From NCBI GenBank assembly GCA_949373265.1, contig CASICT010000028.1, positions 1 through 22,572 of the forward strand: DNA of 22,572 bases. Direction: 5' to 3'. This document shows, in pieces, positions 17,848 to 22,572 of the stretch. The notes under the pieces were generated by a model. The model did no database searches. It saw only the letters and a program-made list of their open reading frames with translations, and was not told the DNA's origin. Positions within the stretch are counted from its first letter, which is position 1. Every line of letters begins with the position of its first letter. A program made the translations under genes and the position numbers. Source of the stretch: Candidatus Poseidoniaceae archaeon (lineage in GTDB: Archaea; Thermoplasmatota; Poseidoniia; Poseidoniales; Poseidoniaceae).

Positions 17848-17853
17848 TATATC
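17848..17853 (-). promoter_or_regulatory. TATA-like element of the 58-residue gene
   Basis: GATATA on the minus strand, centred about 26 bp before the ATG at 17825, the spacing expected for an archaeal leaderless promoter. Confidence 0.45.
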
Positions 17854-17972
17854 AAGAAAAGAAGGACAGAGTAGGTTGAAAGTGAATGTAGAATCCCGCA
17901 GACCAATGGGCCACTGAGAGCATAATTTCACTTTCACTTTCGATGAAGGTATTACTACTCAGACCCGTTGGG

Positions 17973-17981
17973 AATAAATAC
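17973..17981 (+). promoter_or_regulatory. TATA box of tRNA-Glu
   Basis: AATAAATAC centred 28 bp before the tRNA 5' end and sharing ATAAATAC with the tRNA-His promoter. Between it and the tRNA lies a 6-bp inverted repeat, GACAAG (17986-17991) and CTTGTC (17999-18004). Confidence 0.6.
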
Positions 17982-18004
17982 ATGTGACAAGTCGGTGGCT
18001 TGTC

Positions 18005-18077
18005 GCTCGTATAGTGTAGTGGCCCATCATGAAGCCCTCTCGAGGCTTCGACCCGGGTTCAAATCCCGGTACGAGCA
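18005..18077 (+). tRNA. tRNA-Glu (CUC), integration target
   Basis: Acceptor GCTCGTA pairs with TACGAGC with discriminator A. Anticodon stem AAGCC pairs with GGCTT around the loop CTCTCGA, giving anticodon CTC. The T-arm is CCGGG-TTCAAAT-CCCGG. CCA is not encoded. The last 13 bases, CCCGGTACGAGCA, recur at 22213-22225, so the mobile element entered here and left the tRNA intact on its left side. Confidence 0.95.
18065..18077 (+). repeat. attL, 13-bp direct repeat
   Basis: CCCGGTACGAGCA, the 3' T-stem and acceptor strand of tRNA-Glu. Identity with the right copy stops on both sides (T versus C before, C versus T after), so the crossover lies within these 13 bases. Confidence 0.88.
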
Positions 18078-18083
18078 CCTGTT

Positions 18084-18149
18084 GGCCAAAGTACTCAGAA
18101 GGGGTACTGAAAGACGGTAAAGTACTCGGCCAAAACGGACATACATGTC
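18084..18149. repeat. Short repeat cluster at the left end of the element
   Basis: AAAGTACTC occurs at 18088-18096 and 18119-18127, and GGCCAAA at 18084-18090 and 18128-18134, so the two blocks appear in swapped order. The inverted half-site GGTACT lies at 18103-18108. A separate perfect inverted repeat, GACAT-AC-ATGTC, is at 18138-18149. The cluster is noncoding, between attL and the last left-arm gene. It could bind a recombinase accessory factor or a regulator. Confidence 0.6.
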
Positions 18150-18166
18150 GGTTGACCCCCCCCTAA

Positions 18167-18538
18167 TTAGAAGGGCCAAATCTTCTTTGCAAATGTCCAA
18201 AGAACTAGTTCATTTTGGTCTTTCAAATCTTGGGAGGCCTGCTGTTCTTCAGGAGTAAGAGGGTCGGGGACTTCCCAAAACTTCGCACCCTCTATGGCTG
18301 CTTCTTTGATTTGGTTCGCTACCTGTTTGGCTTTCTCTCCAATATCATATACAGCATCAAAGAAGAAGTACAAACCATATGCAGCCAATCCCATTGCACC
18401 TGCTGCAATTGTTGCAGGTACAGCCTTAGAGATTGTATTAGTTACAACATACTGTTCGACTAACTTGCGTTCTGTCTCTTGTAACTCGATTCTATGAACG
18501 ATTACCTGCGTAGGGGCTGCTTTAGGCATAGTAATCAC
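18167..18538 (-). CDS. Element-encoded membrane protein
   Basis: A 123-residue protein, the last gene of the left arm. One long hydrophobic span lies at about 40-66 (VPATIAAGAMGLAAYGLYFFFDAVY). It is followed by a charged amphipathic helix (IGEKAKQVANQIKEAAIEGA) and a C-terminus ending KKIWPF. The GTG at 18538 overlaps the stop of the preceding gene (GTGA), and an in-frame ATG at 18529 is the alternative start. The layout resembles small virion or lysis-type membrane proteins, but no family is recognised. Confidence 0.7.
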   Translation of the reverse strand: MITMPKAAPTQVIVHRIELQETERKLVEQYVVTNTISKAVPATIAAGAMGLAAYGLYFFFDAVYDIGEKAKQVANQIKEAAIEGAKFWEVPDPLTPEEQQASQDLKDQNELVLWTFAKKIWPF

Positions 18539-18750
18539 GGCGTAATCAGTTTAACGCAACGTATCAACCATGACAAGTATGCGGCAATCTCCACGTTCTC
18601 ACTGTTAGCGGTAACATTCCCTAAGTCTTGGATAAGAATCGGTAACTCTACGAATACTTGTCCTATTGTCTTACTACTGTACTTGATGTAGATAGGATGG
18701 GTACGTAACTTACTCCCTGCCGGTAATGCCCAGTTAATTGGGATAACCAT
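18535..18750 (-). CDS. Element-encoded small beta-rich protein
   Basis: A 71-residue protein with alternating hydrophobic stretches (HPIYIKYSSKTIGQVFVELP) and a hydrophobic C-terminus (AAYLSWLIRCVKLITP). An in-frame stop lies directly before the ATG, so the start at 18750 is fixed among ATG codons. It begins 12 nt after the preceding reading frame ends and its stop overlaps the next start. A minor structural protein is plausible. No homolog is recognised. Confidence 0.6.
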   Translation of the reverse strand: MVIPINWALPAGSKLRTHPIYIKYSSKTIGQVFVELPILIQDLGNVTANSENVEIAAYLSWLIRCVKLITP

Positions 18751-18762
18751 TCACCATGAATA

Positions 18763-18948
18763 TCACGCCGATACGGTAGTGACCTTCAGTGTAAAGGACT
18801 TCATTATGGATAATTGAAGTCTATCTACGAAGAGATTGAAGTAATTACTTCGACTTCCCGGGTTCAATCCTCTCTTGGTACCATAGGCGAAATACACTTC
18901 TCCACCGCTGGCATCAATCAATGAGACTCCTGTAACTAGTTGCACCAT
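18763..18948 (-). CDS. Probable C-terminal part of the frameshifted capsid-like protein
   Basis: A 61-residue frame that overlaps the end of the 184-residue frame by 35 nt in the +1 phase. It reads MVQLVTGVSLIDASGGEVYF and ends SIMKSFTLKVTTVSA, a run of beta strands with Gly/Asn turns that looks like the end of a jelly-roll-type domain rather than a separate small protein. No ribosome-binding site is seen before the ATG. Skipping one base in the overlap would join QAEDGA to LVTGVSLIDASGG, giving one protein of about 230 residues. It may instead be a real separate gene. Confidence 0.5.
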   Translation of the reverse strand: MVQLVTGVSLIDASGGEVYFAYGTKRGLNPGSRSNYFNLFVDRLQLSIMKSFTLKVTTVSA

Positions 18949-19468
18949 CTTCCGCTTGTATCTGCATCCTGATTATGGAACTGCCAAAGATGGAATCACC
19001 GACTCCTTGATTGTTAACTGCGGTTTTGAGTTCTGTTGGGGTGGCATCTACTATACCTGTACCATAGTAGAGTTCACTTTGATTCACTCCTGTACATACC
19101 CAAGCAAGGACATTTGATTCATTCGCTGTAGCATCTACGGCGACAGGGAAGACTTGAAGCGTATCTGTTTTCTGAATCGTATAAGGTTGGATTTGACAAT
19201 ACTGATTGTCGGTGAAGGATGCTAATGCACCTAGTCCTCGACGCTTGACAATCATGGTGTTACTGTCGATAATTCTCCACGCTGCTCCGCCTGCTGCATA
19301 CTGAACGCATACCTTGTCGATAGTAGTCCCCGGAATCAAAATCCCTAGTGGATTGCTACCAACTGTATCCAAAAATATGTTCCCGTCCCAGACTGCCTCG
19401 TTCGCTGTAACTGCGAACTGCTTGGACATCATAGCGTTGCCCACTACTGCTGTACACGCTTGGCTCAT
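18914..19468 (-). CDS. Candidate major capsid-like protein, N-terminal part
   Basis: A 184-residue protein, the largest left-arm product. It is almost entirely predicted beta strands and turns (for example IPGTTIDKVCVQYAAGGAAW, DTLQVFPVAVDATANESNVL), with few charges, many Gly, Thr, Val and Asn residues, and no signal peptide. This composition suits a small capsid protein, but no family is recognised. Its ATG overlaps the stop of the basic-arm gene (ATGA), giving coupled translation. The frame ends at TGA within ATTGATTGATG, just where a +1 frame continues with similar beta-rich sequence, so the gene is probably frameshifted. Confidence 0.65.
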   Translation of the reverse strand: MSQACTAVVGNAMMSKQFAVTANEAVWDGNIFLDTVGSNPLGILIPGTTIDKVCVQYAAGGAAWRIIDSNTMIVKRRGLGALASFTDNQYCQIQPYTIQKTDTLQVFPVAVDATANESNVLAWVCTGVNQSELYYGTGIVDATPTELKTAVNNQGVGDSIFGSSIIRMQIQAEDGATSYRSLID

Positions 19469-19899
19469 ACCTTCACGTCCAGACCTGTCTGTTTGATGAT
19501 TTTATTCAGTGGTCTTAGTACCGGTTTGCCAAGAACGGACTTACCGACTTTAGCGATTATAGGCGTAAGGAGAATTGTACCAAGCATTGGCATCATATTC
19601 TTCTTGAAGTTGTATCTAACTGCATCTCCAACTGACTGAACACTTGAACCTGCAGAGAATGTTTCTCCTACAAATAGACCGGGCAGAGTAAAACGAGTTG
19701 TACCGTCTCTTCCGGGTCTGAAATTGCCATTGAATCGACCTGAAACGAAGTCCCAAAGGTTGGCGCCTGCTAATCCATCTGTAACTGCGTTGGCAACTAT
19801 CAATGAAACTGCTGTATCAACTAGGTTGAGTTTCGGTTTCGACCTGCGTCGAGTTGATTTCATCATCCGGCCTGTTTTCCTGTTGCGACGTGCTGCCAT
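19465..19899 (-). CDS. Element protein with basic arm and hydrophobic core
   Basis: A 144-residue protein from the ATG at 19899 (the frame opens to an ATG at 19911). Residues 1-23 contain 11 Arg/Lys (MAARRNRKTGRMM, then STRRRSKPK), like the nucleic-acid-binding arms of capsid or core proteins. A hydrophobic stretch (LVDTAVSLIVANAVTDGLAG) and a second one (MMPMLGTILLTPIIAKVG) follow, and a basic end (KIIKQTGLDVKV). The first 83 nt overlap the end of the 121-residue gene in another frame, and the stop overlaps the next start. A genome-binding or internal virion protein is inferred. Confidence 0.65.
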   Translation of the reverse strand: MAARRNRKTGRMMKSTRRRSKPKLNLVDTAVSLIVANAVTDGLAGANLWDFVSGRFNGNFRPGRDGTTRFTLPGLFVGETFSAGSSVQSVGDAVRYNFKKNMMPMLGTILLTPIIAKVGKSVLGKPVLRPLNKIIKQTGLDVKV

Positions 19900-20182
19900 A
19901 ATCTTGAGCATTGGTCATGCGACTTATCAATGATTGGAGTAGAACTTCTTGAATTGACGACCCGGCTTGGGCAATCATTGGATTCTGTGTGGCTATTCCA
20001 TTCGGTAAATCGGCTATGAAGTCAAGAGCCTCGTCCATTAGGATTCCGAGGTTGTTTAATTCGGTTCCAAGGTCGGTGACATGCTTGGTTACATTCGCTC
20101 TATTCTTTTGAGTCTGCCAGAGTAAAAGGGTCTGCATCATTAGCAGTAATACCATTGTTGAGCCGTAGGCGATTTCGTTCAT
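19817..20182 (-). CDS. Element-encoded signal-anchor protein
   Basis: A 121-residue protein, the first gene of the left arm. It has an N-terminal membrane span (about 8-22, STMVLLLMMQTLLLW). A helical, coiled-coil-like region (VTKHVTDLGTELNNLGILMD) and a hydrophilic acidic tail (RPDDEINSTQVETETQPS) follow. Topology with a short N-terminus and an exposed C-terminal helix suits a virion spike, a holin-like protein or a membrane organiser. The tail coding region is shared with the basic arm of the next gene. Its promoter must lie in the 20183-20546 region. Confidence 0.65.
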   Translation of the reverse strand: MNEIAYGSTMVLLLMMQTLLLWQTQKNRANVTKHVTDLGTELNNLGILMDEALDFIADLPNGIATQNPMIAQAGSSIQEVLLQSLISRMTNAQDYGSTSQQENRPDDEINSTQVETETQPS

Positions 20183-20546
20183 GATGTACCTAAATCATGT
20201 GACCTATTAGAGGGTCGCCCATAACCAACCCAAAACCAATCCCAACACCTACCTGATTTTGATCGGAACCGTATTAATCGTATACTATTCCTTATTAGTT
20301 ATACAACCCTATAGGGAAAAAACTTAATTCAGCGGTTTTGAGGCTTAGTTAGCCGGTATTAATTAATGTCTCAGGGACAAAATGTAAACACGATTAATTA
20401 CCGATTCACTTATATCCTCATCACCAGTTTTTGTATTGCATAGTTTTCACTGAGTATTTTGGCCTAGAGTATGTTTCTATGCGAGTAAGACTATTGATAG
20501 TCGTGGCGTGAGTAGTGATGATTCCATTTAATGTAGAGAAGAAAAG
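20183..20546. other. Divergent AT-rich intergenic region: promoters, possible origin
   Basis: 364 bp with no convincing gene, between the two divergent arms. It holds a palindrome CCCTATAGGG (20307-20316) followed by six A. Repeated ATTAAT motifs occur at about 20272, 20359 and 20393. CGGTATTAATTAAT (20354-20367) and ATTAATTACCG (20393-20403) form an imperfect inverted repeat. It must contain promoters for both arms and is the only room for a replication origin or operators. Confidence 0.55.
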
Positions 20547-20777
20547 ATGCAGGGGGAGACTCCTGACGAAAGAACATACTTGTTATGGGAATGTTCGGAC
20601 GAGAATTGTAAAGAATGGAATATACGAAAAACAAAGGTTGGGGTTCATGCTGAACACCTTCAATCTGCTTGCAAAAAATGTGGCAGACGGAACCGATTAA
20701 ATGACGAGAATTGTATTGAATATGATTCCCTGAAGAGAGCCAAAACAATACGAAAACATATGCAGGTGGGATATTGA
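20547..20777 (+). CDS. Element-encoded zinc-ribbon protein
   Basis: A 76-residue basic protein with four cysteines in zinc-ribbon spacing: Cys16 and Cys21 (CSDENC), Cys42 and Cys45 (CKKCGRRN). The tail is basic (LKRAKTIRKHM). It is the first gene of the right arm, so a regulator of the divergent promoters or an integration accessory factor is likely. Its TGA overlaps the next ATG (TGATG). Its exact family is not recognised. Confidence 0.7.
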   Translation: MQGETPDERTYLLWECSDENCKEWNIRKTKVGVHAEHLQSACKKCGRRNRLNDENCIEYDSLKRAKTIRKHMQVGY

Positions 20778-20866
20778 TGGCTGAATGGTCAGAAATACGC
20801 CGTTTAAGGCTCTCATGTGGTGACGATGAGGTTTGGCACCTTGTCACGATCAGTACAGGGGCATAG
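20777..20866 (+). CDS. Short frame, possible 5' part of an amber-interrupted gene
   Basis: Twenty-nine residues (MAEWSEIRRLRLSCGDDEVW and nine more) starting by TGATG overlap with the zinc-ribbon gene. It ends in TAG, and the very next codon, in the same frame, is the ATG of the 69-residue frame. Either it is a tiny gene or the two are one 98-residue protein split by an amber codon. Confidence 0.45.
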   Translation: MAEWSEIRRLRLSCGDDEVWHLVTISTGA

Positions 20867-21076
20867 ATGTGGTTAGAATCAGCATTTGGCCGGCAGGTAA
20901 GAAGTACATGTCAATGGTCAATAGGGAAGGTTCCCGGATGCGTGAAGAGGCTGAAGATAAAGAAGGGTACATGGCAAAATGGTAAACCTACCGAAGGGTT
21001 TCTTGGTGACTTCATCGAGAATGAGATTCACCCTGCCAGTATATCAAAATATTCAGATGAGGAGTCTTGGTTCTGA
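20867..21076 (+). CDS. Small element protein upstream of the integrase
   Basis: Sixty-nine residues, basic in the middle (GKVPGCVKRLKIKKGTWQNG) and acidic at the end (ISKYSDEESWF). No family is recognised. The start directly follows a TAG in the same frame. The stop overlaps the integrase ATG as TGATG, so it is coupled to integrase translation and could be a recombination directionality factor. That role rests on position and size only. Confidence 0.55.
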   Translation: MWLESAFGRQVRSTCQWSIGKVPGCVKRLKIKKGTWQNGKPTEGFLGDFIENEIHPASISKYSDEESWF

Positions 21077-22203
21077 TGGAGGATTGGAAGAAGAAAAAGA
21101 TGGCTGTATACATTCGTAGGTCCGAAGGTGAAGACGGTAATACAAAGAAGCAATTGGCCCGAATCCAAAAGGGATTATCCGAGTTAGAAAAAGAGGGCAA
21201 GATTGCTAAATTGAACATGGGAATTGTTGGTCGAGATATTAACAAGAAAGTGAGATTCAAAGCGGGTCGAGATTTGAAGAAGGTTGGAGACATTTTCAAT
21301 GAGGGAGACGGTCAGTCAGGATTCAAGTTTGAAGACCGCCCTGTACTGATAGAATTGCTTGAACGCATGAAGAATGGTGAATATGAGGGAATCATCGTAG
21401 AGTCCATGAATCGTGTCGCTAGAGACTTTGCAGGATTGAGCCATTTGGCACTCCCTGTATGGCGTGAAGAGGGCAAAGTCATTCTATCCCTAGCAGATAA
21501 TCAGATACTTGATGATAACCGTATGAATGAGGCTATCATTAATTCCCAAATGACTTGGGGAGGAATCAATACATTAGAAGCAATCAAGAAGGGTGAAGAA
21601 GGTCGATTAGGAGATGCTGTAGACAAAGGATTCCTGAAAGGTTCCAAACCTGAATGGTTAGGTTCAGGGACCAAAGGCGCAGGCATAGATTATCGTAGAG
21701 CATGGAAGTTAATGCAAGCCTACGGTGAAAACAAGAAAGGAAAACTAAACTCGCCGGGTTCTATTTCTAAGGAGATGGGAAAGACTGTTTATGACAGTAG
21801 AACGAATGAATATGTTGGAGATGGAAAATGGGCTTCTACTTGGTATGCTAAAATGAAGGGATATGATGAAACCGGAGTTTTGGAAGATTGGTTGAATGCT
21901 GTTGAACAGATGAATCAATACATTTTGAATCAAGGTGAATATCCAACGAGGACTTTCAAGAATAATGAAGGTTGGAAAAACATAAAGAAATCGACAACAG
22001 GATTCATCGCATATCCAGCAGGAGTTAATCCGGGTGGAACTGATGAGTTCGTACTATTTCCAAATCCATTGAAGGTAGGATTGGATATGTTGGCTTCGAC
22101 TTCTGACCCACTTGAGATTGAAACATTCAAGGTAGTGAGGAAGAAAATTGGTTCAATGAAATTGCATCCAAGTCAGACTCAACCTAGGTCCCGAAAGAAG
22201 TGA
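21076..22203 (+). CDS. Large serine recombinase (integrase)
   Basis: A site-specific serine integrase of 375 residues from the ATG at 21076. The resolvase domain starts AVYIRRSEG with the nucleophile Ser16 in the place of the usual YxRvS motif. The second hallmark, GIIVESMNRVARD, carries the two arginines of the DRLxRD motif (about residues 112-116). The long helix and recombinase domain follow (NEAIINSQMTWGGINTLEAI, then a zinc-ribbon-less DNA-binding part to about 300). A TTG upstream at 21067 is in frame, but the ATG overlaps the previous stop (TGATG). The gene ends 9 bp before attR, as integrases usually do. The short 13-bp att identity fits a serine enzyme; most tRNA-targeting integrases are tyrosine recombinases, so this is unusual. 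Confidence 0.88.
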   Translation: MEDWKKKKMAVYIRRSEGEDGNTKKQLARIQKGLSELEKEGKIAKLNMGIVGRDINKKVRFKAGRDLKKVGDIFNEGDGQSGFKFEDRPVLIELLERMKNGEYEGIIVESMNRVARDFAGLSHLALPVWREEGKVILSLADNQILDDNRMNEAIINSQMTWGGINTLEAIKKGEEGRLGDAVDKGFLKGSKPEWLGSGTKGAGIDYRRAWKLMQAYGENKKGKLNSPGSISKEMGKTVYDSRTNEYVGDGKWASTWYAKMKGYDETGVLEDWLNAVEQMNQYILNQGEYPTRTFKNNEGWKNIKKSTTGFIAYPAGVNPGGTDEFVLFPNPLKVGLDMLASTSDPLEIETFKVVRKKIGSMKLHPSQTQPRSRKK

Positions 22204-22212
22204 TTTACGCAC

Positions 22213-22225
22213 CCCGGTACGAGCA
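22213..22225 (+). repeat. attR, 13-bp direct repeat
   Basis: CCCGGTACGAGCA, identical to the end of tRNA-Glu at 18065-18077. No other tRNA parts are present around it, so this is the displaced right copy of the integration site. Confidence 0.88.
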
Positions 22226-22264
22226 TCCCTATTTATTCAAGAGGTTTCGACTCACAAGACCCGG

Positions 22265-22572
22265 TCAGGGCTTTTGGCCCACGTGGCCGTCGACCGCTTG
22301 GAGTGTGGCCACCAGTGGTCCGGCGACGCGGAGCACGTGCCCGATGAGCCAGGCGTACAGCACGATCTCGAGCGTGGCATCCGAAATGGGGTCGCCAAAC
22401 CAGACCCACATGTTTAGCGGCAGGTGCCATATGGTCGTGGTAACGACCATGACGAGGAGTCCTGCGAGACTCCGGTTCCAGTGGCGGCGGGACGGGGAGC
22501 CGGGAGCGCATCGACTTCGGCAAATCCAGACCGAGATCAACGCAGGCGTGAGGACCAGGATCACCGCGGGTA
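22265..22572 (-). CDS. Partial membrane protein in GC-rich flank
   Basis: An open frame that runs off the right edge of the window, ending in TGA at 22267-22265; its 5' end is missing. Hydrophobic stretches (ILVLTPALISVWIC, LAGLLVMVVTTTIWHL and EIVLYAWLIGHVLRVAGPLV) suggest three membrane spans. An overlapping Arg/Pro-rich frame on the same strand is judged a shadow. The sequence is far richer in G and C than anything to the left. The family is not recognised. Confidence 0.45.
   Translation of the reverse strand, partial: PAVILVLTPALISVWICRSRCAPGSPSRRHWNRSLAGLLVMVVTTTIWHLPLNMWVWFGDPISDATLEIVLYAWLIGHVLRVAGPLVATLQAVDGHVGQKP

Larger units (their letters stand above)
18065..22225. mobile_element. 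Compact integrated element with serine integrase and virion-like module
   Basis: The element is bounded by 13-bp direct repeats, one in the 3' end of tRNA-Glu; the repeat unit plus interior measures 4148 bp. It has two divergent, almost gapless arms. The right (+) arm carries a zinc-ribbon protein, one or two small proteins and a serine integrase ending 9 bp before attR. The left (-) arm carries five or six small proteins, two with single membrane spans, one with a basic arm and one beta-rich. I see no replication initiator, packaging ATPase, polymerase or toxin. It is probably a minimal provirus or satellite, or a decayed remnant. The virion role is inferred from size, order, charge and hydrophobicity, not from recognised families. 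Confidence 0.85.

Noticed and set aside
17734..17937. 67-residue minus-strand frame
   Set aside because: It overlaps the 58-residue frame in another phase, has no coupling to a neighbour and runs through noncoding sequence upstream.
20491..20847. 118-residue minus-strand frame over the zinc-ribbon gene
   Set aside because: Antisense to a better-supported cysteine-patterned gene that is coupled to its downstream neighbours.
22431..22450. Perfect inverted repeat ATGGTCGT-GGTA-ACGACCAT in the GC-rich flank
   Set aside because: It falls inside the partial membrane-protein frame, and short palindromes are expected in GC-rich coding DNA; nothing else supports a site.

Overview
The window looks like chromosome from a planktonic euryarchaeon, most likely a Marine Group II (Poseidoniales)-type archaeon. 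This is inferred from gene content; no search was run. Archaeal markers are a cbf5/truB–cmk–EMC3-like (DUF106) cluster, a UbiA-type prenyltransferase of the kind that makes archaeal ether lipids, a GPN-loop GTPase, and ATAAATAC TATA boxes before two tRNA genes. Acyl-CoA dehydrogenase and 3-hydroxyacyl-CoA dehydrogenase genes suggest aerobic heterotrophy on fatty or branched-chain acids. Several large surface proteins with thrombospondin-3-like or CARDB-like parts fit this group.

Layout of the host part (1-18077): 3-hydroxyacyl-CoA dehydrogenase (-); HD-domain nucleotidase (+); tRNA-Gln; a signal-peptide protein with Ca-binding-type repeats (+); acyl-CoA dehydrogenase and a small basic-tailed protein (-); tRNA-His (-); a large CARDB-like surface protein (+); the overlapping truB-cmk-EMC3 operon (-); a small unknown protein (+); a 1093-residue protein with proline-rich and PAEEA repeats, DUF11-like domains and a zinc ribbon (-); GPN-loop GTPase and ornithine carbamoyltransferase (+); UbiA prenyltransferase, a winged-helix-like protein and an overlapping 58-residue protein (-); and tRNA-Glu(CUC).

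The most interesting part is 18065-22225, a compact integrated element of 4148 bp. It sits in the 3' end of tRNA-Glu(CUC) and is bounded by an exact 13-bp direct repeat (CCCGGTACGAGCA). Its right arm (+) encodes a zinc-ribbon protein, one or two small proteins separated by an in-frame TAG, and a large serine recombinase whose gene ends 9 bp before the right repeat. Its left arm (-) is a tightly packed set of five or six small proteins resembling a minimal virion or membrane module: two single-span membrane proteins, a protein with a strongly basic N-terminal arm, and a beta-rich capsid-like protein that appears frameshifted. The arms diverge from a 364-bp AT-rich intergenic region. No replication initiator, packaging ATPase or polymerase is visible, so it could be a very small provirus, a satellite or a defective relic.

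Just beyond the right repeat, from about 22,255, composition switches abruptly to GC-rich with a partial membrane-protein ORF running off the edge. That is either a different genomic region or a possible chimeric join.
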